Source: JBFFMO01 sp041390025 (GTDB lineage: Bacteria; Myxococcota_A; Bradymonadia; Bradymonadales; Bradymonadaceae). Taken from it: DNA of 64,000 bases. The stretch is from contig JAWKQR010000016.1 of the NCBI GenBank assembly GCA_041390025.1, positions 1 through 64,000 on the forward strand, given 5' to 3'. The position numbers were made by a program, and so were the translations under genes. The notes below the pieces were generated by a model. It saw only the letters and a list, made by a program, of their open reading frames with translations, was not told where the DNA came from and did no database searches. Positions 8,352 to 18,017 of this stretch are shown here, one piece after another. Positions within the stretch are counted from its first letter, which is position 1; each line of letters opens with the position of its first letter.

Positions 8352-9455
8352 ATGAAACTCTACCTCGCCCTTTTCATCGTGGCTGTGTGCTCGGCTGCGT
8401 GCAGTGACTCGTCGAACGGCTCGGTCTCTGACGCCCGTGATACCGGGACGACCGCTGACCCCGGTTTTGACGTTGGGGTCTTGGATGACTTCGGTCAGAC
8501 CGAGCGCGACAGTGGCACCGACATGACGGCATCGAGCGGCTCGCATCCCTTTGGTCCTGACGACGCGTTTTACAACCAAGACGTCAGCAACGCGCCCAAA
8601 GCCGCCGATTCGGACGCCATCGTCGCCGCGTTGCGCGAAGCCGGCGGCTGGGGAAATGGAGACCGGTTCCAGATTGATTTTAGCATCGAGGTTTTGACCG
8701 CGGACGCGTCAACGCCAAAGCGAAGCTTCGAGCCTACCGACGATTTTTACTCGCCGGATTGCGACCCCGCCCCCATGCCGGTTCCGGCTGACGGAAACCT
8801 AGAAGGCGAGTCTGGTTATGCGTGTGAAGGCGACGGGGATTGCCATCTTCTGATCCACTCACCCAGTGAAAACCGACTTTACGAAATGTGGCGCGCCGAC
8901 ATTCGTGGCGACGTATTCAACGGCGGATGTCAAGCCATCTGGAGTACCACATCGGCGTATCCAGAGACGGGGCGCGGAGACCAGTGCACCAGCGCCGACG
9001 CGGCTGGTTTCCCCATCACACCGCTACTGTTCAACGCCGATGAAGTCGCAGCCGGCGAGATCAACCACGCGATTCGGTTCATCCTGCCAAACGATCGCGT
9101 ACGGCAACGGATGTACGTGCGACCCGCAACACACGGCACCAACACGACAGGTGGTCCAAACACGCCGCCGTATGGGGTGCATTTTCGCTTGCGCGCGGAT
9201 TATCCGGTGGACTCGCTGCCCTCGGAAGGCGCGAAGGTCGTCGCGCGTGCCCTGCAAAAGTACGGCATGTACCACGCGGATGGCGGCAACATTGCGTTGA
9301 CCGCGCAGAGCGATTCACGAACCACCGCAAAATGGGATGGGTTGCTCGGCCCGCGGGATTTGGCGGACCTACAGGTCGAGGATTTCGAGGTGATTTACCA
9401 TTCCGATCCGATCCCCGTGACCTTCGACTGTCAGCGCACGCCCATCGAAAATTAG
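8352..9455 (+). CDS. Secreted lipoprotein, hydrolase-like family of unknown function
   Basis: A 367-residue lipoprotein: MKLYLALFIVAVCSAAC gives a lipobox ending at Cys17, then an Asp/Thr/Ser-rich linker to about residue 75. The folded part holds LLIHSPSENRLYEMWRA, CQAIWSTTS, TSADAAGFPITPLL, DEVAAGEINHAIRF and ALQKYGMYHAD in that order. I recognise these as the conserved blocks of a family of secreted bacterial proteins of unknown role often seen near polysaccharide enzymes, but cannot name an activity. AGGAGGT three bases before ATG 8352 sets the start; the upstream extension is repeat DNA. Confidence 0.8.
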   Translation: MKLYLALFIVAVCSAACSDSSNGSVSDARDTGTTADPGFDVGVLDDFGQTERDSGTDMTASSGSHPFGPDDAFYNQDVSNAPKAADSDAIVAALREAGGWGNGDRFQIDFSIEVLTADASTPKRSFEPTDDFYSPDCDPAPMPVPADGNLEGESGYACEGDGDCHLLIHSPSENRLYEMWRADIRGDVFNGGCQAIWSTTSAYPETGRGDQCTSADAAGFPITPLLFNADEVAAGEINHAIRFILPNDRVRQRMYVRPATHGTNTTGGPNTPPYGVHFRLRADYPVDSLPSEGAKVVARALQKYGMYHADGGNIALTAQSDSRTTAKWDGLLGPRDLADLQVEDFEVIYHSDPIPVTFDCQRTPIEN

Positions 9456-9469
9456 TTGAATCGCAACGG

Positions 9470-9618
9470 CAGCTTGGAAGCTGCCGGTCCATGGGATTGG
9501 GTCGGCAATGTCCCATTGCCGAATGGGCGAAGCCCACCGTGGGATTGGGTCGGCAATGTCCCATTGCCGAATGGGCGAAGCCCACGTTCCGCGTCACACG
9601 ACAGCTTGGAAGCTACCG
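9470..9618. repeat. Two hairpin-repeat units flanked by palindromes
   Basis: The palindrome CGGCAGCTT-GG-AAGCTGCCG (from 9472) is followed by two minus-oriented hairpin units, each with the hairpin CGGCAATG-TCC-CATTGCCG and then GGGCGAAGCCC. A second copy of the palindrome, ACAGCTTGGAAGCTACCG, closes the cluster near 9600. The cluster lies between converging genes. Confidence 0.85.
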
Positions 9619-9633
9619 TTCCACAGGTTGGAG

Positions 9634-10008
9634 TCAGGCGTCGACGCCGCCGGGTTCCCACAATTGAATGGGATTTCCCTCGGGATCGTGGGTCAGGGCA
9701 AAACGTCCGTTGGGATAGGTTTCGGCATCGATCTCAACCGTGTTCCCGTTTCCGCGCAGTTGTTCGACCATTGCATCCAAATCGCGGACGCGAAAGTTGA
9801 TCATCCACTGCTGTTCGGGCCGTCCAAAGTAGTTTGTATCGTGCTGGAACGGCGCAAAAACGGTTTGCCCAGCTTCGGTCTCCCAGCCGGGCTCGTCGTA
9901 ATCCTGAGGCACGGGGCTGACCCCTAGATTTTCGTCGTACCACTGGGCCAAAGCACGCGGGTCTTTGGCGCGAAAAAAGAATCCACCGATTCCAACGACT
10001 TTTTGCAT
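9634..10008 (-). CDS. VOC (glyoxalase/bleomycin-resistance fold) family protein
   Basis: A 124-residue single VOC domain made of two beta-alpha-beta-beta-beta modules. It starts GIGGFFFRAKDPRALAQWYDENLG and ends FALTHDPEGNPIQLWEP, where the Glu of IQLWEP is the usual C-terminal metal ligand. The substrate is unknown. GGGAG upstream of ATG 10008 supports the start. Confidence 0.87.
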   Translation of the reverse strand: MQKVVGIGGFFFRAKDPRALAQWYDENLGVSPVPQDYDEPGWETEAGQTVFAPFQHDTNYFGRPEQQWMINFRVRDLDAMVEQLRGNGNTVEIDAETYPNGRFALTHDPEGNPIQLWEPGGVDA

Positions 10009-10038
10009 GCTGGGCTCCCAGGTATCACGGCGTTGAAT

Positions 10039-11093
10039 CTACAGTGTGCAGGTGCAATTGACGCTGATGAACGGGCCGTAATCCGCTTCCCAACGGGGTT
10101 CTGACCAATCCGTGCTGCAGTCGGCTGAAACGCCGGTGTCGGCAAACCCTGCGCTGGACGTGTAACAGGTGGCTGCACCGCAGATGAGTTCGCAGGATTT
10201 TGCGACCAACGAGACCTTGTAGATCTGGCAGAGGCCACCCTCGAGGCAGTTGACGCCTTCGCCCTCGCCATCAAACGTCAACCCAAGCTGCGTTGCTTTT
10301 GCTTCGCAGTTGTTCGAACAGGATCCACATGCTTTGGGCTCGTAGTCACCCGAGCACACTCCAGAAGCTGCGCAGTAGTTTCCGCTCTGGCAGGCCGGTT
10401 GCACTTGGCTGCAGTATGCTTGGCCCTGCACCGCCACCGCATTGTCGCAATGGTCGTCGCTGCTGTTGGGTCAAAACACGTGCCGGCCTCACACGCGGCC
10501 TCGTTGCTCCCGTCGCAGGCGAGTGGCATTGGTGTGAGGCGCTGAACTTTGTTGCCGGCTTGGTCGTGAACTCCGCGACAAGGTCACGAGTGATTGGGGC
10601 GTAAGAAGACGATTGGCTGGACCGCGTTGAGCTGGCTCCACGTGACCATCAGTTGGTACGACCCTTCGGCTGCCGATGATTGGAAGGCGCCGTACGTCGC
10701 GCCGCCTGGGGATTTGAGGGTTCCGCCGATCAAATCGCCGGTGCCGTCAGGGTCGGTCACAATCGCCGAGATCGTCAGTCTTGTAGTGCTGGGCGTTGCC
10801 GTCGTGGTGTTGATCGACAGGTCGATGATGCGCGGACCATCTGCCGGCAGCGCTTCACACTGCTGCGCGTCGTTGCAAACCGACATGTCGTCACAGGTAC
10901 CGCAGACGACGTCGGCACAGGTGGGCGACCCGCCGCACTGCAATCCTGTGCAGCAATCACCGGTCGTGCCGTTGTTGGTCGACACGTTGTTGTTGGTCGT
11001 AGTCGTGTTGTTGCTCGACGCTTTTTTATCTTTGCTGGCGACGTCCCCGCAGCCTGCGGCGACGATCTGAATCACTACCCAATACGATTTCAT
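10039..11093 (-). pseudogene. Cys-rich lipoprotein, broken by about three frameshifts
   Basis: The N terminus is intact: MKSYWVVIQIVAAGC gives a lipobox, then an Asn/Thr-rich linker (NNTTTTNNN) and a Cys-rich segment (GDCCTGLQCGG, ADVVCGTCDDMSVC). The frame is lost near 10598-10601 (a G run), appears restored near 10570, and is lost again near 10455-10465; the last part, CSQVQPACQSGNYCAASG to the stop at 10039, is Cys-rich and in frame. The reconstructed product is about 350 residues. AGGAGGTCCC precedes ATG 11093, the same 16-base start context as the lipoprotein at 8352. Function unknown. Confidence 0.65.
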
Positions 11094-11199
11094 GGGACCT
11101 CCTGATGCGCGCAATCTAGGGCGAATCAACGACCTCGCCCACTGAAAATTTCTGAAAAACAGCGATCCGACTTTCTCCCCGCGGAACCGCCCTTCTGCA

Positions 11200-11845
11200 G
11201 CTTCCGTGGGCTGCGCCCATTCGGCAATGGGACATTGCCGACCCAAACCCATGGAGCGGCAGCTTCCGTGTGGCGCGGAAGGTGGGCTTCGCCCATTCGG
11301 CAATGGGACATTGCCGACCCAATCCCACGGTGGGCTTCGCCCATTCGGCAACATTGCCGACCCAATCCCTGTGATGGGCGTCGCCATTCAGCAATGGGAC
11401 ATTACCGACCCAATCCCGGTGGGCTGCGCCCATTCGGCCACGTGCGACGGCCAACCGAGCCGAATCCGTGGCGCGGAAGGTGAGCTTCGCCCATTCGGCA
11501 ATGGGACATGACGCGACCCAATCCCACGGTGGAGGCGTCGCCCATTTGGCAATGGGACATGGCCGACCCAAACCACGGTGGGCTGCGTCCATTCGGCAAT
11601 GGGACGTGGCCGACCCCAATCCACGGTGGGCTGCGTCCATTCGGCAATGGGACATTGCCGACCCAATCCCACGGTGGGCTGCGCCCATTCGGCAATGGGA
11701 CATGGGCGACCCAAACCCACGGTGGGCTGCGCCCGTTCGGCAATGGGACATGGCCGACCCAAACCCACGGTGGGCGTCGCCCATTGCTGTGGGACATGGC
11801 CGACCCAATCCCACGGTGGGCGTCGCCCGTTCAGCAATGGACATG
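11200..11845 (+). repeat. Array of 13 hairpin-repeat units of about 48 bp
   Basis: Units share GGGCTKCGCCCATT, then the hairpin CGGCAATG-GGA-CATTGCCG, then ACCCAATCCCACGGTG. Copies are imperfect: the third (11332) lacks the GGA loop and others have one or two stem changes. Two half-palindromes containing GCAGCTTCCGTG precede the first two units. No gene is credible in this 0.65-kb gap; a 444-codon minus-strand reading (11116-12450) is an artefact of the array overrunning the next gene. Confidence 0.9.
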
Positions 11846-11923
11846 TGACCAAACTGCGACGCCATGCCGACAAAGGTGCAATCGCAACGACTTCCCGTTG
11901 CACTGGCGGACATTGTTGACCGT

Positions 11924-13128
11924 ATGAGGCTAATGTTGAACCGACTGATCTGCACCTGTGTGATGTCGCTCTCGCTCACGGCGTGTATCGAGAGCTCACT
12001 CCGACGGGCTCGGCCATCGATATGGGAAGCACACCCGATAGCGCATTCTTGGACGCTGCCGGTTTGGATTCGGACAACGACAAAGACATGCCCGACGCGT
12101 CGGCGCCCGACATGGCTCCTGACCCCACGCCGTGGTGGAACGACGGCTATTCGCACCGCGCTCGCATCACGCTTGGCGGCAATGGCCGCAACATTTCGGA
12201 CTTTCGGATGCGTGTCGTTTTGACAGCGAGCAGCGTGCATGCAACTTTTTCGCGCGAAAGCGTCGTGTTCGTGTCGCAGGACGGCAACGAATACACGCAT
12301 GAATACGAGCTCAACGGCGCGGGGGAAGCTCAGACGTTTTGGGTTCGTGGGGACTTTGAACTCGGCACAGACTTTTGGATGTATTGGGGTGGCGACTCGG
12401 ACAGATCCTCGGCCGGCAAGACGTGGGAGGACCATGTGGCAGTGATGCACTTCGCGTCGCAGGCCGTTGCGATCGCGGCGGTCGGGTCGTCGTTGCCCGA
12501 GAGTGTGCAGTGCATGAACTGCACCACGGCGGCTGGTCTGGCGGGTGACTCCGCGCTGGTCACATCCGCGGGCGAACGGGCTGAGCTGATACCCGAGCCA
12601 GTCACGGACATCCGCGTCAACCCCGGGAAGTCACTGACGGTTCGTTGTTGTATCGTGGTAATCAATCGACGGACCGACAGGATGACGCTCGTCGACGCGA
12701 TGTCGGATTGTGTGGGTTGGCGAGCGTTTGTCGCAGACCAGGTTGTCGTCGAGTTTGGGACGCGAGACAACGCCGGCGATTGCGCCACGATCTCGACCCG
12801 CGTGGCGACGCCCTACACTCCCAATGAATGGCATCATTTGGCATTTACCATCGACCGCGACACCAACACGCCTAGCCTCATGGCTTGGCATGACGGTGTG
12901 TCGATTGGGTCGTCCGCCATAACCTCGCAGGCCGAATCCAATCTCTCTTCGAAGGTGGTGTTCGGCGCGAACCGGACCGGTGTGGAGTCATTTGATGGCC
13001 TGTTGGATGAGCTCCGAATTTGGCGCGGAGTGGCTGCGCCAGACGAGGTAGTCTTGGAGCGAGACAACACAAAGGGCGCCGTTGCGGTGGTCAATTTAGC
13101 GACGGTCCAAAGCCGCGTGTCGTTTTAG
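11924..13128 (+). pseudogene. DUF2341/LamG-type lipoprotein, one frameshift after the signal peptide
   Basis: The start MRLMLNRLICTCVMSLSLTAC (ATG 11924, or 11933 for MLNRL) is a lipoprotein signal, but a shift near 11990-12000 separates it from the body, which reads TPTGSAIDMGS to the stop at 13128. The body has an Asp-rich linker, a DUF2341-like beta-sandwich (HRARITLGGN, VHATFSRESVVF, FWVRGDFELGTDFWMYWG) and a LamG/concanavalin-like domain (DCVGWRAFVADQVVVEFG, WHHLAFTIDRDTN, FDGLLDELRIWRG). It is a paralogue of the next gene and probably a surface lectin-like protein; the role is inferred. Confidence 0.8.
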
Positions 13129-13148
13129 TGCGTAGGAGGGTTTTTGCG

Positions 13149-14354
13149 ATGAAAAATCCGATTGTTTTGATGTGCCTCGCTTTGGCGACCGGATGTATCG
13201 AAGCCGCGCCCAACACTACAAATTCGCGTCCCGACCTCGGTGTGGACGCCGCCACACCCGATGTCTCTACGGCTGACGACATGGGCAGCTCGGACGCCAC
13301 CGGGAGCGGCGATACCAACGATCCCCCGGACGCGGATCCACCGGATTTGGGCGACCAGACGCCGTGGGCGGACGACGCCTACACACACCGGGTGCGCATT
13401 GACCTACGGCAGGGAAAAAAGGACACGGTGTTACGGGTCGACGTGCCCATTCTCCAGAGAGACAAATTGCCTGCCTTCAACCCCGAAACGGTGCGCTTTT
13501 TCTCGTCTCAGGGCGGCGACTACATCCATGAACACGAACGCAGCGGAATCGCCAGCGCAGAGACGTATTGGGTGCGCGGTGACTTCGACCAAGCGAGCCA
13601 CATCTGGATGTACTGGGGTAGTACGGCAGTGGCGTCCAACCCAGCACAAACGTGGGAGGAGTTTTCCGCCGTTTACCATTTCGCAAAGAATTTTACCGAA
13701 GGCAATTCCGTGGACGGCGAACAGGGGGCCTGTGCTCAACCGTGCAACACCGGCGACGGCGTTGGGCAAGGCGCTGGGTTGGCGACAACCATGGGGCAGG
13801 TGTTTTCCGCGACACCCAGCACGCCTGGGGCTATTCACGTCGCGGATGGCGACGTTCTGACGGTTTCTTTGTGGTACGCGAGCTCAGACACGACGCAAAA
13901 CGCCACGTTGGTCGATGCGATGAAAGACTGTGTCGGTTGGCGCGCCGTGACCGAGGACGGTCAGGTCAGAGTCGAGTTCGGCACACAATTCAACGATGAT
14001 GTCTGTACGGACGCGGGACGAGTCAAAGCCGGCGGCGAGTTTGGCAGCGGCGGGGGTTGGCACAACTTGGTGTTCACCGTCGATCGTGAATCCCAGATGC
14101 CTCAACTAACGGTGTGGATCGACGGCAACCGCGTCGACTCCCAACCCATTTTGAGCGCGGGCGAAGCGAGTCTGGCTGAAAAGTTTGCGGTGGGTGCGAC
14201 GTTCGACGGAACGACGCCGTTTATCGGTCGGTTGGACGAGTTTCGTATGATTCGGCGCGCTGCGACAGATTCGGAAGTGGCCTTCGAAAACGCTAACATA
14301 AAAGGCGAGATCACCGATTTGGACACGACCTCCGTTCAAGCGCGCGGTTTTTGA
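13149..14354 (+). CDS. DUF2341/LamG-type lipoprotein
   Basis: A 401-residue lipoprotein: MKNPIVLMCLALATGC with the lipobox Cys at 16, an Asp/Pro-rich linker to about 75, a DUF2341-like domain (HRVRIDLRQGKK, FWMYWG replaced by IWMYWG) and a LamG/concanavalin-like domain (DCVGWRAV, WHNLVFTVDRESQ, FIGRLDEFRMIRR). It has the same architecture and many identical blocks as the gene upstream, so the pair is a tandem duplication. Start ATG 13149 is behind TAGGAGGG with a long spacer. It probably sits on the outer membrane or surface; the ligand is unknown. Confidence 0.82.
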   Translation: MKNPIVLMCLALATGCIEAAPNTTNSRPDLGVDAATPDVSTADDMGSSDATGSGDTNDPPDADPPDLGDQTPWADDAYTHRVRIDLRQGKKDTVLRVDVPILQRDKLPAFNPETVRFFSSQGGDYIHEHERSGIASAETYWVRGDFDQASHIWMYWGSTAVASNPAQTWEEFSAVYHFAKNFTEGNSVDGEQGACAQPCNTGDGVGQGAGLATTMGQVFSATPSTPGAIHVADGDVLTVSLWYASSDTTQNATLVDAMKDCVGWRAVTEDGQVRVEFGTQFNDDVCTDAGRVKAGGEFGSGGGWHNLVFTVDRESQMPQLTVWIDGNRVDSQPILSAGEASLAEKFAVGATFDGTTPFIGRLDEFRMIRRAATDSEVAFENANIKGEITDLDTTSVQARGF

Positions 14355-14361
14355 GGTATCC

Positions 14362-15232
14362 ATGGATTTTGCCGCACAGATCAAGACGTGCTGGGCCGAT
14401 CACGGCACCGACCCCGCGGGGGTCGAGCAGCGTCTTCGGGAGTTGCTTCCTCACGCGTCGAATTCGCAAGAGCGCGTGTGGTCAGATCTGGACACACGTC
14501 GTCAGGTTTGAACGTGGCCGATCCACGTAACGGCCACGTCATCGACCAAGTGGTTCACCGGCTCACCTCGGCAGAGGACGCGTCACGATCCTAGCGGATG
14601 CCTATCTGTTGGCGACGATTTTAGGTCAAGACGTCACGCCTCGGCTTGTCACCTTGCTTCAATGGGATCCCGAAAACTTTGCAGCGTGGGTTGTCCGGGC
14701 TGCGGCGTTAAGCGCGGAACATCGCATCGATGGCGGGAATTTCGACGGACTTGGCGACCTGCTTCAAACCGTGCGTGCATCGGACGCGATGACGGCCGGC
14801 CACGTCGCCGAGCGCGCCATCGCGGTGTCGACCAACAATGCGGTTTCCATCGCGGTCGAAAACGCCGAACTGACCGAAGAACAGCTGCACACATTGTTGC
14901 CCTTGGCCACGGCGTCCCGTCGATATTGGCAACGTGTCGGAACCCCGCTGAACGACGCACGCGGCGCATACCTCGTGCAGTTGGCGGCGAATCACTGCAA
15001 AGAGATCGAACACGCGACAAAGGCGGCGCAGGACGCACTGACGATTCTGGATACCCTTGAGGACGTCGAGGTCGACCGGGCGTTTGTGCTGCTGTCACGG
15101 GCGTATACCGCACGCTTGGCGAACCGCGATTGGTCAGCCGATTTGGGCGCGGCCGATCAGCTCGCGATGAACTGGGCAGACGGCCTGCTGAAGTGGTACA
15201 CGGACACGCGTCAACGCTACTTCGGTGCCTGA
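14362..15232 (+). pseudogene. Hypothetical helical protein, two frameshifts
   Basis: The start MDFAAQIKTCWADHGTD at ATG 14362 has GAGGT before it, overlapping the previous stop. The frame shifts near 14510 (to NVADPRNGHVIDQVVHRLTS) and again near 14583 (to VTILADAYLLATILG), then stays open to 15232 through an Ala-rich, TPR-like helical region. The three pieces join into about 290 residues with no gap in hydrophobic pattern, so I treat them as one gene. Its stop overlaps the next start (TGATG). No family is recognised. Confidence 0.6.
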
Positions 15233-16437
15233 TGACCCCGTTTGTCCAAGAGCTGCTCGTGCTCGCGAGCATCCCCATCACGAGCGCTGTCGTGGGTTGG
15301 GGAACCAACGTTCTCGCGCTCAAGATGACATTTTACCCGGTGGACTACGTGGGCGTGAGGCCCATCGGTTGGCAGGGCATCATCCCCGCCAAAGCTGAGT
15401 CGATGGCGCGCCGCACGGTGGAGCTCATCACCACCAAACTTGTCGGCGTGGACGAGGTGATCGACCGACTCGACCCAGACCGCGTGGCAGACGCGCTGGC
15501 CCCGGCATTTGCGCCCCACCTGAAGCGCATCGTCAACACCACCCTTAAATCAACGCATCCCGAGCTGTGGGCGCTCGTGCCCAACGCCGTGAAAGACGAG
15601 ATCTACGCGAGCGTCGAAGCCAAAGCACCGGAAGTCGTGCGACAGTCCGTGATCGACCTCAAGCTTGAGGTCGACCAACTCATCGACCTCGAACACATGG
15701 CGGTGCAAGCGTTGCTGGCCGACCGCGCTTTTTTGAATCAGATTTTTTTGGAATGTGGACGTGAGGAGTTCAAATTCATCGAGAAATCGGGATTCTATTT
15801 CGGATTCGCGTTTGGCCTCGTCGTTATGGGCCTCTGGGCGTTTTTTCAGGCACTTTGGATTTTGCCCACCGTCGGATTTTTGATCGGCTGGGCGACCAAT
15901 TACCTGGCCCTGAAAATGATTTTCGAGCCGGTCGAACCCAAACGCATTTTCGGGTGGACGTGGCAGGGATCGTTTTTGAAACGCCAAGACGAGGTCAGCG
16001 AGGCGTATTCGCGTTTGATCGCACAAAATATCGTCAACACTCGCAACTTGCTGAAGACCTTGATGGATGGCCCGGGCACCACGCGGCTGCTCGAAATCGT
16101 CGACGGCCACGTCAAAGACGTGGCGGCGACCTACAACGCGCTGCCTGATGCGGTGACCACGGTGTTCATCGGCGGCGAGGCTTACGAGGCGCTCAAACAC
16201 ACCATCGCAGACGAGATCGTGGCAAGCGTGACCGATGGCCCCATCTTTGCGGTACAAAACTACGCGCACGGGGCGATGGACATCGAAAACACCTTGCACG
16301 AGCGCCTGGTGGCGCTACCGCCGGACCAGTTTACCGGACTGCTGCGGCCCATCTTTCAAGAGGACGAGTGGAAATTGATCCTTGTGGGGGCGGTGTTGGG
16401 GTTGCTTGTGGGATTTGCTCAGGCGTGGTTGATGTAG
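15232..16437 (+). CDS. DUF445 family membrane protein
   Basis: A 401-residue protein of the DUF445/YheB class. An N-terminal membrane segment (about residues 5-25) ends in VGWGTNVLALKMTFYP, and an internal pair of membrane segments (about 185-225) contains GFLIGWATNYLALKMIF; this repeated G-W-x-T-N-x-L-A-L-K-M pattern is the family hallmark. A last membrane segment closes the C terminus. The role is unproven; family members are linked to envelope integrity. The ATG at 15232 overlaps the upstream stop, so a longer reading from 15130 is not used. Confidence 0.85.
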   Translation: MTPFVQELLVLASIPITSAVVGWGTNVLALKMTFYPVDYVGVRPIGWQGIIPAKAESMARRTVELITTKLVGVDEVIDRLDPDRVADALAPAFAPHLKRIVNTTLKSTHPELWALVPNAVKDEIYASVEAKAPEVVRQSVIDLKLEVDQLIDLEHMAVQALLADRAFLNQIFLECGREEFKFIEKSGFYFGFAFGLVVMGLWAFFQALWILPTVGFLIGWATNYLALKMIFEPVEPKRIFGWTWQGSFLKRQDEVSEAYSRLIAQNIVNTRNLLKTLMDGPGTTRLLEIVDGHVKDVAATYNALPDAVTTVFIGGEAYEALKHTIADEIVASVTDGPIFAVQNYAHGAMDIENTLHERLVALPPDQFTGLLRPIFQEDEWKLILVGAVLGLLVGFAQAWLM

Positions 16438-16493
16438 GAACGCCGAGGAATTTTCGGACGGCACGCACGTCTTAGATCCAAGACGGATGGGCG

Positions 16494-17267
16494 ATGAGCG
16501 ACGACACACACGACAATTTGGAGCCCTTGGTGACGTGGAATGACCATGTGGGCCGCGTTGCGCTTATGTCACTCGCCCTGAGCTTTACGGTGCACGCGAG
16601 CATTCTTGGCGCGGCGTTTCTTTCGTTCTCGCCGAGCGCGACCGCCGACTTGGACGTGGAGTGGCTGGAAAATCACGATCGGCTTGAAGGTCTTGGTGGG
16701 TCGTTCCAGAGCCCGCCCGAAGTGTTTGTCCACGCGGACCCCACGCCCGAGCCCGAGCCTGAGCCAGAACCCGAGCCCGAACCGGAGCCAGAGCCTGAAC
16801 CCGAGCCTGAACCCGAGATAAAACCCGAGAATCCAAAACCTACACCGGTAAAACGGCCCGCAAAGGAGACACCACGTAAGGAGCTCGCGAAAAACACAAA
16901 AAATCCGTTTGAGGGTGAACAATTGCCGGCGATGGACCGCTCGGGTCCCTCGGGGCTGCCGTCGATGGAGGCCTACGGCCCCGGGAATGCGATCTTCACG
17001 GCGTTGCTGCGCCTTGACCGTGTGCGTGGAACGCCGCTTGAGGAGCCGGTGCGCAAGATCATCATGAATGTGCCGGACTACCGCATCGCGCTCGAGAGCA
17101 CGGGTGTGGACCCCGTGGTCGATGTCGATTCGATGTTCATGGCGTCGGCCATGCCGCAATACATCCAGCACACGTTTTTGGCGGTTCGGCACACGATGTC
17201 GGATTCCGAGATGAAGACTGCCTTGGATTCGCGATTCGAGACGCCGAGCGCTTGGCGAAATTACTGA
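16494..17267 (+). CDS. TonB-like protein with Glu-Pro repeat, N-terminal part
   Basis: 257 codons. A membrane anchor (about residues 22-45, VALMSLALSFTVHASILGAAF) is followed by a periplasm-spanning rod of about a dozen Glu-Pro repeats and a Lys/Pro stretch, as in TonB and AgmX-type proteins. The folded C-terminal part is not the TonB beta domain. The gene ends at a TGA (17265) that is in frame with the next open stretch, which continues at once as GIQTRDLVPSNS. Read through, the protein would be about 507 residues. A CGA-to-TGA change, a sequencing error or true termination are all possible. Confidence 0.7.
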   Translation: MSDDTHDNLEPLVTWNDHVGRVALMSLALSFTVHASILGAAFLSFSPSATADLDVEWLENHDRLEGLGGSFQSPPEVFVHADPTPEPEPEPEPEPEPEPEPEPEPEPEIKPENPKPTPVKRPAKETPRKELAKNTKNPFEGEQLPAMDRSGPSGLPSMEAYGPGNAIFTALLRLDRVRGTPLEEPVRKIIMNVPDYRIALESTGVDPVVDVDSMFMASAMPQYIQHTFLAVRHTMSDSEMKTALDSRFETPSAWRNY

Positions 17268-18017
17268 GGCATTCAAACGCGAGATTTGGTGCCGTCGAAT
17301 TCCAGATACCAAGATCCCGCACCATTTTTGTTGGCGAAACCAGGACTCGCGATTTTGGCGCGACCCGAATGGTTGCCCCAGTTGACCAATGAACTTCCCG
17401 CCGACAGCGAGCTTCGAGCTGGGTCCCAGGCGAACGTGTCGATGCTCGATGGCTTGGAACAGATTGAGAAAGCCGCACCGGAAAACACCTTGCTGCTGAT
17501 GAGTGGAAATGGCGCCATGGCGATCCTGCCTGGGATCGGGAAAATTCGGTTTGTGACGGGAAAGGTCGCAATTTTGAATCCGGAGGCGCCACAGGTCCGA
17601 ATCGACCTCCAATTAACCAGTGGAGCGGACGCACAAAAATTCGTGGCGGCGTGTCCGGACATGAAAAAACAATTAATTTCGGGAGTGCCCTTCCTGGCGC
17701 GTGGGATGGTTGGCAACCTCGTTAATCGTGTACGTTGCGAGGCGACCGACAACTACGTCAACATCGCGGCCGACTACACGCGCGACGAGGTCGTTAATAT
17801 CCTGGGTTACGCGTTGGCTTTTGTTCCGCGCCCAGCCGCGTTGTCGCAACTGCCGGTGCCACCGCCAAAACCCGCGCCGAAGCCGCCACAAGAAGATACG
17901 CCATTGGCGCCTTCCGAGAATCTCTCGACTACGCCAACGCAAGACCCACAAACTTCCGACGCCGGGGGTTTGGTCCCCGCCGATTTGGCCAACGAAAAAA
18001 CCGACGGTGGGCTTTGA
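17268..18017 (+). CDS. In-frame continuation of the TonB-like gene after a TGA
   Basis: 250 codons in the same frame as the preceding ORF. A separate start would have to be TTG 17286 or GTG 17289, neither with a ribosome site, so this is more likely the C-terminal half of one gene. It has an alpha/beta region with LLLMSGNGAMAILPGIGKIRFV, a later CEATDNYVNIAADYTRDEV segment, and a Pro-rich tail (QLPVPPPKPAPKPP). No family is recognised. Its stop overlaps the next start (TGATG), so the operon continues. Confidence 0.6.
   Translation, partial: GIQTRDLVPSNSRYQDPAPFLLAKPGLAILARPEWLPQLTNELPADSELRAGSQANVSMLDGLEQIEKAAPENTLLLMSGNGAMAILPGIGKIRFVTGKVAILNPEAPQVRIDLQLTSGADAQKFVAACPDMKKQLISGVPFLARGMVGNLVNRVRCEATDNYVNIAADYTRDEVVNILGYALAFVPRPAALSQLPVPPPKPAPKPPQEDTPLAPSENLSTTPTQDPQTSDAGGLVPADLANEKTDGGL

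Noticed and set aside
11116..12450. 444-codon minus-strand ORF
   Set aside because: Its second half is the hairpin array (GLGRQCPIAEWA-type repeats) and its first half is antisense to the DUF2341 lipoprotein gene.
17265..17267. Selenocysteine codon
   Set aside because: No SECIS-like stem-loop is visible after the TGA and no Sec-related gene is present; a nonsense change or error is simpler.
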